A DNA stretch of 64,000 bases. Source: Nematopogon swammerdamellus (taxonomy: Eukaryota; Arthropoda; Insecta; Lepidoptera; Adelidae). Below, in pieces: positions 54,601 to 64,000 of this stretch; within the stretch, counting starts at the first letter, position 1; each line of letters opens with the position of its first letter. Location: positions 9,479,523 to 9,543,522 of the forward strand of contig OX336342.1 in the NCBI GenBank assembly GCA_946902875.1, in the 5' to 3' direction. A program made the position numbers and the translations under genes. The notes under the pieces were generated by a model. That model worked only from the letters and a program-made list of their open reading frames with translations, did not search any database and had not been told where the DNA came from.

Positions 54601-54738
54601 GATTTGCTTCCAGAAGCAAAAGAGTTGGTAGATATACAGGAGTCATATTCATTCCTCGATGATGACGAAGAGGAGACATACGTAGTCACTGAAGTAGAAA
54701 AAGAGAACGACCCATTAGACATTTATTTGTCATCATAA
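54601..54738 (+). pseudogene. C-terminal coding piece inside the DNA transposon
   Basis: After a candidate acceptor (tttgaatctag, ending 54601) the frame reads LLPEAKELVDIQESYSFLDD then DEEETYVVTEVE and NDPLDIYLSS, stop at 54736-54738. A strongly acidic C-terminus is usual for transposases of several superfamilies, so this may be the end of the element's transposase. No catalytic part is visible. Confidence 0.35.
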
Positions 54739-56977
54739 TGGATTCAAGTTATAAAGGCAAGTTAAAAATATGTTTTCGTAATAGTACTCTTGCTTTATGT
54801 AATTTTTCTTTCATGAACAGTGTTAAATCGTCATTATTTTTGTTTTTCAGTTTGGAAATTGCAGTGCGGATGACAAGGTTTCTCGTGAAACCGCTTGAGA
54901 TATTCGCGTTTGAGTGTATTGAACTATTAAATGTCCACTTATCGTGTTAATATTTTAAGTGGTTTCACGAATTGACGAAGTCTTTACAGTTATTACTAGT
55001 TATCAGCATAATAATAACATTATTGTGATTTTTTTTTATGGAAAGTTTATCAAATACGCTCGGATGAAAGCTACTGTGACAACTTTAGTAGCCATCTTGA
55101 AGACCTCATGCTATAGTACATTGTTAACATATCAATCTGTGAGGTTCCACTAGGTTCCGCAAAGAAAAAGACAGAAAAAAATTGTTTAATTTTTTTATTT
55201 ACGTTTGTGTGCAATTAACAAATGTACGTTCTTGAAACTTTTTGATATACATATGAAACTACACCGATTACAATAATAATAATACTATGTATTTTTTTCA
55301 AAAACATAAAAGTTTGTTAAAGTCGCTCCGATGCAAGCCGATGCAGCAACTTTGATAGCCATCTGGAAGACCTCATGCCAGTACATTATTATCATATTGA
55401 ACTGTGAGGTTCCACTAGGTTCCACGAAGACAAATAGAGAAAATGTGTTTTTCTCCATAGTAAAAAAAGAAAAATATTTTTTTTCTTCGAAGTATTGTAT
55501 TCAGTTAGGTCAATTTGTACTTTATACGAATCTCTTTAACATAATATGACAGACAGATAACAAAAAAAACCGAAAATCCAGACTAAATTCGTAAGTCCCC
55601 TTTTTTTCAATTTGGGACCAGTGTGCGGCGGCATAGTTATTTGCAAAGTTACACAGAGCGGTGTATTTGTTTAGACTGCGAGGCACGCGCGGTAAGCCCT
55701 CGTCACCGCGGCGCGGCGCGTCCGCGATAACTGTCACCCTGCTAGAATATTAATCTCGCTTCGTTATTAAAACAGTATCACTATAAATAAGTGTACATAC
55801 ATTATACTAATGTCAAACAATTCAAAGGATAGAATCACCATCAACGCGTCGAGCAGGCGAAAAGTCAAACATATCATTTACATAGGTTTGTGTGAACTTG
55901 TGAACTCTCGTATCAACGCGCACTGTTTCACGTAAATTGTGTGCATTTATGGATGATAGAAACGAAGTAAGTTGTATGCGATGTTTGACAATGCCAGTTC
56001 CATATTTTTACTTCTTTGACAATGTACACATTTAATACTAGTCCAGAAGAAGCGCGAAATCGTAACTTCATTACAGACTAAATTTATCGTTAATGCTGTA
56101 AGCTCATTCCTGGAACTGTTATTAAAACCTGGGAGTCTGGTAGTCTGTGAGGCGCCCGAGCGGGAAGCCTATCAAAAACAATCTAGTCCTAATCTTAGAC
56201 TAGGTTCGGCCTAGGTCTATCTATGGTACATACATCTAAGTGCTCGAAGTATGTAAATTAATTTAAATTTAACTCGTGATATAAATACATTTTGTCCCAA
56301 TAAATACATTCCTTTGTGAACTATACAATATACGCAGAGTATATACTAACTACATAAATGTGATAAACATATGAAAAATGAAAAACATTTTTTTTAATTA
56401 CATTTTACTGTGTTTCTGTACCAAAATAGAACTCCCATTATTTAGTATCATGTTCACAACGCGGCGTGAGATACTCGTTGGACATTCGGACATACATACA
56501 CGGCAAATTGCGAATGCCATGCCGGCTTCACATGAACCTTTTCATATCTCTAATAATATCCATCATTACCTGCCGTGTTATCGTCGCACTGCTTACTACC
56601 ATCGAACGTTATAAGATCAATTTACCTCGACTGTCGAAACACGTTTTGCCTAAACCCAACTCAAGTGTAAGAAATTCGCGACGGAGCCGCTTCAAAAGAA
56701 AGAATTCGCTCAAAGTGATGAAAATTGCCGAAGTGGAGATGAAATGTAAGTAAGCGATACGATTGTGGACGGATAGTGGCTTTAGCCTGGCAGTTTGCGA
56801 GTGAAGAAATCTTGGAAGAAATAGAACGATTTATCGCCTGGTCAACTGAAAATAAATTTTGAAAATCCTTCTAAGATATTCTTTAAATGCAAGATAAGTT
56901 AGATATACAGTAAGAAAGTAAGTACTTTTATCAAATGTTCGTTGCTTACCACCACAGTCGTAGACGCCGTTCTATGT

Positions 56978-57137
56978 ATATAGTTTGTGTTTTCCGTCCA
57001 GTTCAGTGTAGCCGGCACGACCGAAGGGAAGCACTGACGTGGCACCAATTTCACCCGGTGTTATGGGCTGACATCACGGATGTTGTAGGTGATGTAGCCA
57101 ACCGTGTCAGTTTCAATAAAAAAAAATAAAAAAAAAG
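56978..57137 (+). mobile_element. SINE family A, 5'-truncated
   Basis: TAGTTTGTGTTTTCCGTCC, CGGCACGACCGAAGGGAAGC, GGGCTGACATCACGGATG and CCGTGTCAGTTTCAATAAAA. Confidence 0.8.
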
Positions 57138-57359
57138 TTAGGAGTGGTAAAGTACAATTTCGATAAATTAACATTTTCCACTTCTGATAATTTTTAAGAT
57201 TTATTACTAGTACATACTAGACGTATTAAATGCTTTGCACTAATGATAAAATAACAAATCAGTACATGCCTACGAGTATTCGTGAATAATGCGTCATCAT
57301 CACTACATTGAAAACAGCGTGTACATATTTTTAGCTCATCCATCTAGTTTAATTTTATT

Positions 57360-57590
57360 TTAATAGAGTTCTCCCATAGGACAACTCAATTTGTCGCCTT
57401 GAATGAACGTCACTTTTCGTGAAACCCCATTTAAGACTGAGTGTGAAATGAAAAGCGGCACCCCCGCGATAGGCCCCGGCCCCCTGTTGCCCTTAAATGA
57501 TGCGTGAACTCCGACTGAGCTCGAGGAGGCTTTATGTGAAATGGTGCCTATTAAGGCGGAAGCACTGGCCATTGACATCAAGTGTTCCAT
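57360..57590 (-). other. 76-codon open frame, not assigned
   Basis: The frame starts at ATG and reads MEHLMSMASASALIGTISHK to GDKLSCPMGELY, in a segment G+C-richer than its surroundings. No domain and no splice context were recognised; it may be chance. Confidence 0.2.
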
Positions 57591-58292
57591 CGCACCTTTT
57601 AGTTGAATATATTAATTTACAAGTAAGTACCATCTTTTATATTATATCATATACAATTCAGATGGCGTAAGTATAGATGTAGATGCATGTATATACAGAG
57701 CAAGAGGCATAAATATAGCTACATATTCAGTTGAAATTTGGCATGGAACGTTGAAGTAAACAACGCAGTAGTTTTATTTAAGTAAATGGCAAGGACGGAT
57801 TAGACGAACGTTAGGATTTAATGAAATGTCATCTGAACAAAGCCGTAGGCAAAAGATAATTTTCAACATAATAACTTCTTCTTTACAATGTAAAATGTTA
57901 TTTAAAATAATTTCTCAATATAAAAACATCGATCCAGCCTAATTCCAATGTACAAAACACAAATTGTGTCCCTCTGGCGTTATTATTGTACGATCCAATT
58001 CAGCTGTTTCCATAGAATTGATACCGAAACGAAATTCAAACAAAAATAACATTGCAAAATATTTCAACATCTGGCTGGTGATTTGAGCAAGTGAATACGA
58101 AATATTTTTCCAAAGGGGAAAACGCGGGAAAATCAACGGATGGGTTTTCCGGGCGATACGGACGCGATGTCTTTCAAAAGAATTCTTCAACTGACTGCGA
58201 GCGAGCTTGCGGTGGTATGAAAATAAATACCTACCCCAAAATGACACAGTCATGTCGTAAACTGCGTACAGTTTACTTTGTTACCTGGGTTA

Positions 58293-58500
58293 GCAATAAC
58301 GCTCTACCTGCCCCCCAAGTACAGTCTTGGATCCTCATTATATTTTCCCCCAAGCGCAGTCTCGAATCCTTCAAGAGGGGCGTGAATGGGCACCTGTCAG
58401 GCCGGCACGGCATTCGCAACCCCCGCATACGACCGAATGTACATGGGCGTCGTTAGACACCCTATGGGTGGCTCGGCGCCATATGTCGCGATTTCAATAA
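58293..58500 (+). mobile_element. LINE 3' end, family L1b
   Basis: Frame reads RSLESFKRGVNGHLSGRHGI and RNPRIRPNVHGRR to a stop at about 58456, then a short 3' UTR with AATAAA at about 58496-58501. Same family as 19085-19250. Confidence 0.75.
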
Positions 58501-59087
58501 AGAAATATATTTTGTCGTGCATATGAATCAAATCAAAATCAAAATATGTTTATTGCCTTTTAAAATTTTGCAAAAGGTACAACTTAACGCCGTAGGCGTT
58601 CTCCCCCAGCCAACCTTTGGGTTATCATGAATGAGTGTGGAGTATATCAGTATATCAATATCAGTTGCAGTAGACATAAAATACGTGAGTTTCTCATTTT
58701 AAGACACCCTGGTTGATTTTTTTCCGAGAATATTCAATGTACGGACTTTTTTGCATTTACGATTTTATTATATGTATAGATTTCGTCTTTGCGCACTTTT
58801 CTTGTTTTTCCTCTTCATAATCATAAGCTAAGCATAATATTTATAAACTTTGGCGCCACATCCATCACCGACTCAGGGTGTCGAGCACCTTAATTGTATT
58901 TGATTAGAAGTGCTGAAACGGAGCGTAAGCGCGATAAAATATAAGTACCTTTGAGGGAAATTATATAGAAACGTGTGAAGAAAATTGCGCTTGAAGTGTG
59001 CAGATAAATAAGCAAAATGTTAAGTAGTGAACAGTAACCAAGGATAATTACGAAAATAATTTAATTTGCTGTTTGGTACATACATGC

Positions 59088-59260
59088 ATACATACCACAC
59101 GCTGTATTCCGAAAATCGAGGTAAGCAGAGTAGTCAGTGTTGTGCTGCAAGTGCCCTTGTAAATTTACAGAACAACACCGACCACCACATTTAGCAAAGT
59201 ATATTAGGACAAGATAACGATCAAGCAGCAAGTAAGGCACGAAGGCCCAGCAGGTTGGTA
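59088..59260 (-). mobile_element. SINE family B, partial
   Basis: Minus strand: CTTCGTGCCTTACTTGCTGC, TTGATCGTTATCTTGTCC, TGTGGTGGTCGGTGTTGTTC and TTCGGAATACAGCGTGTGG, then a TATG tail. Confidence 0.7.
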
Positions 59261-59515
59261 CATATTTTGCTTTGTTAATTATTTACAAATTGATCACAGT
59301 ATCTTTTGATGTGTTTATATATTTTTTTCAACGTAAACATTTTTAAAAGATCATGGAAAATTTTCGACCTTTCGAAAATTCGCAAATGTCTACAGATACC
59401 TTGGCTAGCAGAAGGTTAACTGGAAAAAATATCTGTTAGGGATAGTTTCGCCTTTGCACTTCGCCTAACATTGGACATTTTTAATATTTTTTAAAATTTT
59501 ATAATTTACAAGCTG

Positions 59516-59745
59516 TGCCCACGGCTCCGCCCGCTCTCATATTTCACTTCACTGCTAACCTCATAAGCCATTTAGCGTGATAGTAAGTAGCCTATAGTTG
59601 ATGGGAAGAATCAAGCTATCCGTAGAATTTTGTTTTATTAAAATCGGTTCAGTGGTTCTCGAGTTATAAGCGGACAGACAGACACTCAGACAGAAAGCAG
59701 ACGTTGGATTTTATTATAGGTATAAGGATAAGGAAGGAAGGAAGG
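59516..59745 (+). mobile_element. LINE 3' tail, second type
   Basis: AAGCTGTGCCCACGGCTCC, then AAAATCGGTTCAGTGGTTCT, CGAGTTATAAGCGGACAGAC, and an end in TTATAGGTATAAGGA followed by GGAA repeats. A common decayed LINE tail in insects. Confidence 0.6.
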
Positions 59746-60122
59746 ATATATTTTGTATTATTATTGTGCTACAAAACCTAAGTACAGACGGTATTTACGT
59801 ATATTTCTGCTCTATGATCTTAAAACGTGGCCCACTAATCCAACAAGGGTAAGTAAAAAGTAAGGGTAAAAGAAAGGCCGAAAGGCCTGAACGACAACGC
59901 ATAAAGCACAGCGGGAAAAAACACAGACGGCGGCGCGGCGCGGCGGCGGCGTGGCGGAGTCTGTTGTGGGCGGAGCGGATAACGCTGAGCTGATGGTGAT
60001 AAATAGACGGAAGGGGCCTCGACACGAGTTAATGTGATCTGTATTTTATTTTTTATTGAAACTAAATTAATGTTTTGTGTTGTTTTTTTTTTTTTGTTGA
60101 CGATTTGGACAGTATCTCTTTG

Positions 60123-60213
60123 CTACGTGGCACTAAGTTCATCCGGTGTTATGGGCTGACATCACGGATGTTGTAGGTGATGTAACCAACCGTGTCAGTT
60201 TCCATAAAAAAAT
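60123..60213 (+). mobile_element. SINE family A, 3' fragment
   Basis: CTACGTGGCACTAAGTTCATC, GGGCTGACATCACGGATG and CCGTGTCAGTTTCCATAAAA. Confidence 0.78.
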
Positions 60214-61364
60214 TATATATATATTAAACTCACATCTCATCATGAGATGTGGGTTTAATGCCTTACGTTACGGCATAATTTACAAACTAACCTTTGGGAT
60301 GTGGGAGAGGTGTAAGGGGGCGGACAATACAAACGTGTAAACGAGCGTATAGATAGACAGTAAGTATGTATAATAATAATACATACTAATGCATAAATAT
60401 AAATATAGTATACGAATGCTTGGTAAATGTATATAAATAGAAATACGTAAAAAAACATAAAAAATTTATACATAATACATTATATGGCTGTACATAAGTA
60501 CAGGTAGATGCAAATATATTTACACACAGGCAATTTTGATGAATAAATTATTTCTACACAACTTGTCGGGGCGATGAAAGAAAGGGCACAAAGACGAAAT
60601 TACACATGTACATATTAACTTCTGATAAGAAATTTTTTTAATATTTCACCTGAATTTTAATTATTATTTACTTTGTACCCTCAAATATTCATAAATGTCT
60701 ACAGATACCTTGGCTAGCAGAAGCTAACATCTGTCAGACTTGTTTCTTCACGTGTCTGCCGTCCGCCGCAGATTAAGTGCACGCCGCCGACCGGCTAATA
60801 CAAGGTATGCAATGTATAACAATGCCATCTCTAAATATGTATTTCCCTTGTTAAGAGTCTAATCCGTCTGAGAGCACTTAGAGAAAGGACTAGACGAACG
60901 AGCAGTGGCTAAGTCATGGTTAAGACAACTTTTGTTTGTATCGTCGAAAATCCCCATGGGTCGACAGATCAAGAACAGCTTCTTCTAAAAGATTTCTTTG
61001 CCGCAAACACTTTGCTGGATGATTTACAAGCTAATTTTATGTATGATCGAAAAGTCGGTGGAGAATATTTTTGTTAATATAGTTTACATATACATAATAT
61101 AATGTATGTGTACATAATGTTTAACTAAAAATAACTTCATGTGTTTGTCGTAATGCCTGTTTAATTTTAATAGTTAAATAGCTATAAAAACGAGACCAAT
61201 TTTAGGCAATAGCCTATAATTTATTACTTTCACGTCCTCATTTGCCTAACTTTGCAGAATACTAACAAGGAATTTACACTTTGTTTGGCGTCAAAATGGC
61301 GTCGTTCGTTCCAATTTGTATAACAAGCTCACTTCTTTGTCGTTGCTTTTTGTCACGTTTTTAG

Positions 61365-61760
61365 TACGGTCGCGGTCGTACGGAACTCTATTACTGCCTA
61401 CGCCGTCTGTCTGTCTGTCTGTCTGTCCATCTGTCTGTTCGAGGGATGTATCTCTTGAACCGTAATAGGTAGCATGTTGAAATATTCACAGAAGATGTGT
61501 TATTAACTTATTATGGCCGATATAACATCAAATAATAAAAATAAGAAAAAGTAAAAAAATCATGGGGGTCCCCATACAAGAAACTAAAATGCGCGCCATC
61601 TACCGAAAACAGTATGAAGCATTTTAACTAATCATGAATTTTTAACTAATATGAAGCATTTCATAAAATTCGCCATAGATGGCGTGAGTGGCGCTGACCA
61701 TGACATGGCGATACGGAGCCCTCGGTGCGCGAGTTGGACTCGCACTTGGTCGGTTTTTAA
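61365..61760 (+). repeat. Repeat family E
   Basis: GGTCGTACGGAACTCTATTA, a (GTCT)n run near 61405-61435, GAACCGTAATAGGTAGCATG, GGGTCCCCATACAAGAAAC, and the end CTCGGTGCGCGAG and CTCGCACTTGGTCGG. Confidence 0.68.
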
Positions 61761-62900
61761 ACTTTTATGGAAAAAAATTTTCGCAAAAAAGAAACGCCTT
61801 GATTTTTAAATTCCATATTTCGGATTTATGCGGCGGCGGCGGCGGCGCGGCGGCCCTCTCAGACTCATAATGTCGTCATCTTGAAATATCACATGTTTCA
61901 ATGAATAGGACATGTAAGTAGATACCTATGTAAATATATCAGTATTATGCTTCGGGTATTGGGTCGATAATTTTCCAGCCCAGACCGAATTGTAGGTTCC
62001 CGAGTGGCATTCCAACAAATCTCCAGACACAGCGAGCCTTGCACGCGCACACGAATACCAATGTGTGAATTTAATTAGAATAGAACACGACACGAAACGA
62101 ATAATATAGGAGCAGGTACCTAGGAAGGGGGGCTGTGGTGGGCGGAGTTGAGTGAAATATTGCTTATTCTGGTGGTGAACACGTAGTTCTCTCCTATAGT
62201 ACTTAATAACCAAACCGTAGAACCTTGTATGCCTCACAAAGTTCCAGCGCGTCCCTCTGAACATTATGTATGGTTGTCGATAGATCATTTGACAAAGTTC
62301 TAGGGGTGCATTTGGTATTTCCGAGGGATTCATACATCAACATGTTTCTCAGCCGACCTAGACATTTCATCATCTCCCCAAGCGCACAGGGAAATTGAAA
62401 CTAAAATACACAATAACTTCAACCCCAAATTGTATGTTTTATTGAACAATCAATTTGTAACTTCACACCTCACACCAACCCGCACACACACCCTCACACA
62501 CCCTCAAACACACATACATACATATAACTGCTAATAGTATACATTGTAATAAGAGTTTAAGTTTAAGCACTTAAGTGTTTAATAAACCGCGTACAACTAT
62601 ATTATGACCAGTAAAGCACTGCTCCCTATAGCACAGCCGTATCGGCTAGTTTATGGAGTTGGGCGCAAACCTTTGCACATTTGTCAGACTATTTGTATGA
62701 TTGTTTTATTTATACTTGTTATGTAATATTATGCAACACGATGATATTAATGTGAATTTTTGTTGTACATCAGATCAGCAATTTGAAATAAAAACTCTTT
62801 GACTTTTTTGACTTTGACTTTGAACTCTCGCACACCAAGGTTTCCGTACCACCATGTACCTAATTGGTAAGTGTTTAATATTTGTTGTTATATTTCCCAG

Positions 62901-62993
62901 TTTGCACCGCTGACGGCCGGGAAGGACTGAAGGAAAATTGGAAGAGTCGAGGATGTCCAGCAGTGTACACTTACACGCTGACTGACAAGTACA
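62901..62993 (+). CDS. Candidate single internal exon (weak)
   Basis: The 93-base segment is bordered by a good acceptor (gttatatttcccag) and a strong donor (GTAAGT). It reads CTADGREGLKENWKSRGCPA then VYTYTLTDKY. I do not recognise the protein. An ATG at 62854 with its own donor lies 34 bases upstream, too close for a real intron. No flanking exons were found. Confidence 0.25.
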
Positions 62994-63218
62994 GTAAGTA
63001 CACTTACATAACGTGCAGTTATAAAAGTTTTCTTATAAGAATACTAGCATGTAAGGTGGCTGTGCTGAGAGACCAATGATTGACTCGACTTCTTATCTTA
63101 CCCTTCGAAACACGCTAAGTAGGTATATTTTGTTTATGGGTTTTAATGTATGTGTGTACGTGTTATGTATGTTTCTTTAAGGCTTTAAACAATTAGGAGT
63201 GGTGTTATTGGCTGTGTC

Positions 63219-63503
63219 TTAATCTTCCTTTGAACTTTTGGGCACAGCCACCCGTGCCGGTCGTCCATATTTTTTTTTTACATATTTCTTAACATCAGCC
63301 CCACAGTAATTATCTTCTTTGTCCCTTAGGGCCCCAACAAGTATAGCAATTGCTTCCACGTACACAAATATAATGTTATCGAGATGAAATAATATATCAC
63401 TCAATGTGACACTCTCGCGTCGATCGGCGACGGCGCGGCGGCGGTGACGCAGGTTCCGGCCAACATCGCTGCCCGCGTGTTGGATATCAACACAGGATAT
63501 CAA
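63219..63503 (-). other. 94-codon open frame, probably repeat-derived
   Basis: G+C-rich 5' half (HRRRAVADRRESVTLSD), then AILVGALRDKEDNYCGADVK. The wording GGCACAGCCACCC near its 3' side recurs near the LINE tails at 36590 and 54515, suggesting mobile DNA. No domain recognised. Confidence 0.2.
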
Positions 63504-63688
63504 TCACATCACTCTACCTGAAACCTATACCTACAAGATCACTCAACGAGCGACAAGTCGCACTTTACTATATTATGATTATGGCAAGTCAATGAACGGC
63601 GCGGCGTAGAGGACGACTACAAATGTTTTCATCGCTATAAAAACTGTTAATTAATTAAATTTCTTCGATTTATTGGTATTTCTTTTTT

Positions 63689-63925
63689 CCCTTCCCTTGC
63701 CTCTTACTAGGTGGTAGGCTCAAATGTAGGGTTGATACCACCGCACTGGTTGTAAGATGGTCGCATAGCAGCCTCGGATGTGTTCCTCTAGTCCAATATA
63801 GCCAGCAATGGAAAGGGAAGTCTCCGGTATGGCACCTAACTTCTCGGAGGTGATATTGGCTGGTCGAAGCATGTGCTCTGGCCCCTCCGACTCAGCCACC
63901 CATACCAGATTATATAAAAAAAATC
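63689..63925 (+). mobile_element. SINE family C, 5'-truncated
   Basis: CTTACTAGGTGGTAGGCTC, GGGTTGATACCACCGCACTGG, GCATAGCAGCCTCGG, CTTCTCGGAGGTGATATTGG and CCCCTCCGACTCAGCCACCC, then a short A tail. Confidence 0.78.
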
Positions 63926-63960
63926 TGAGAAAGTAAATAGATTTTAAAATGAAGCCACAA

Positions 63961-64000
63961 TTTTTTTTTGGTGGAAACTGACACGGTTGGCCAAATCATC
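63961..64000 (-). mobile_element. SINE family A, cut by the window end
   Basis: T-run, then GGTGGAAACTGACACGGTTG and GCCAAATCATC, the complement of the family A 3' end. Confidence 0.65.

Larger units (their letters stand above)
54070..55631. mobile_element. DNA transposon with about 185-bp inverted repeats
   Basis: Arms 54070-54257 and 55447-55631 are near-exact complements (GCACACTGGTCCCAAATTG, TTATCTGTCTGTCATATTAT, GTTAAAGAGATTCGTATAAA, GACCTAACTGAATACAATA, ACTATGGAGAAAAACAC). Between them lie a LINE fragment (54300-54540), an acidic C-terminal ORF end (54601-54738), and a direct duplication of about 110 bp (55055-55165 and 55318-55430, AGCCATCT.GAAGACCTCATG and GTGAGGTTCCACTAGGTTCC). The true outer boundary could extend further out; no target duplication was identified. 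Confidence 0.7.
55632..62880. other. Repeat-rich non-coding region, no gene recognised
   Basis: Apart from the SINE, LINE and repeat E copies listed separately, the sequence is A+T-rich with scattered G+C-rich spots (59930-59960, 61830-61855). A LINE-like 3' end with AATAAA lies at 62570-62820. Open frames are short and without recognisable domains. Confidence 0.5.

Noticed and set aside
62854..62993. Two-exon gene start MYLI joined to 62901-62993
   Set aside because: The intervening 34 bases are shorter than any plausible insect intron.

Overview
The window looks like nuclear DNA of a moth or butterfly (Lepidoptera). It has an animal PCID2 gene with spliceosomal introns, a second split gene with canonical GT-AG introns, A+T-rich non-coding DNA, and dense short interspersed repeats of types familiar to me from lepidopteran genomes. 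The species assignment is inference. There is no sign of bacterial organisation.

Layout. 242-2032 (+): the last two coding exons of PCID2 (TREX-2-type mRNA export factor); its 5' part lies left of the window. 2033-7507: the intergenic space between two convergent genes. It holds a tRNA-headed SINE and a retroelement remnant with a 170-codon ORF whose last codons overlap a complete hammerhead-ribozyme motif (6241-6295). A decayed relative of that motif lies near 3687. 7508-26120 (-): one gene of at least 13 coding exons (542 codons plus stop), reconstructed from phase-compatible splice sites. I do not recognise its product. Its introns hold SINEs, MITE-like palindromes and LINE tails.

27341-34390: two adjacent giant fold-back elements. 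The first is a palindrome of about 107-bp satellite units (2.9 kb). The second is a palindrome of about 660-bp higher-order units (3.7 kb). They share the terminal motif CAGTGATNGG and look hAT-like. 34391-47114: repeats only, including a 12-bp minisatellite, a perfect 56-bp-arm palindrome, and a SINE with a combined tRNA-like and 5S-rRNA-like head. 47117-50345: a TA-flanked transposon with inverted repeats of about 0.7-1 kb around a decayed nuclease-like ORF, inserted into an older repeat. 50348-64000: LINE C-terminal remnants, an inverted array of about 66-bp repeats, another long-TIR element (about 54070-55631), more SINEs, and no convincing host gene apart from one weak exon candidate.

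The two host genes are unrelated neighbours transcribed towards each other. Most of the interest is in the mobile DNA: a ribozyme overlapping an ORF end, head-swapping SINE families, and satellite-filled fold-back transposons.
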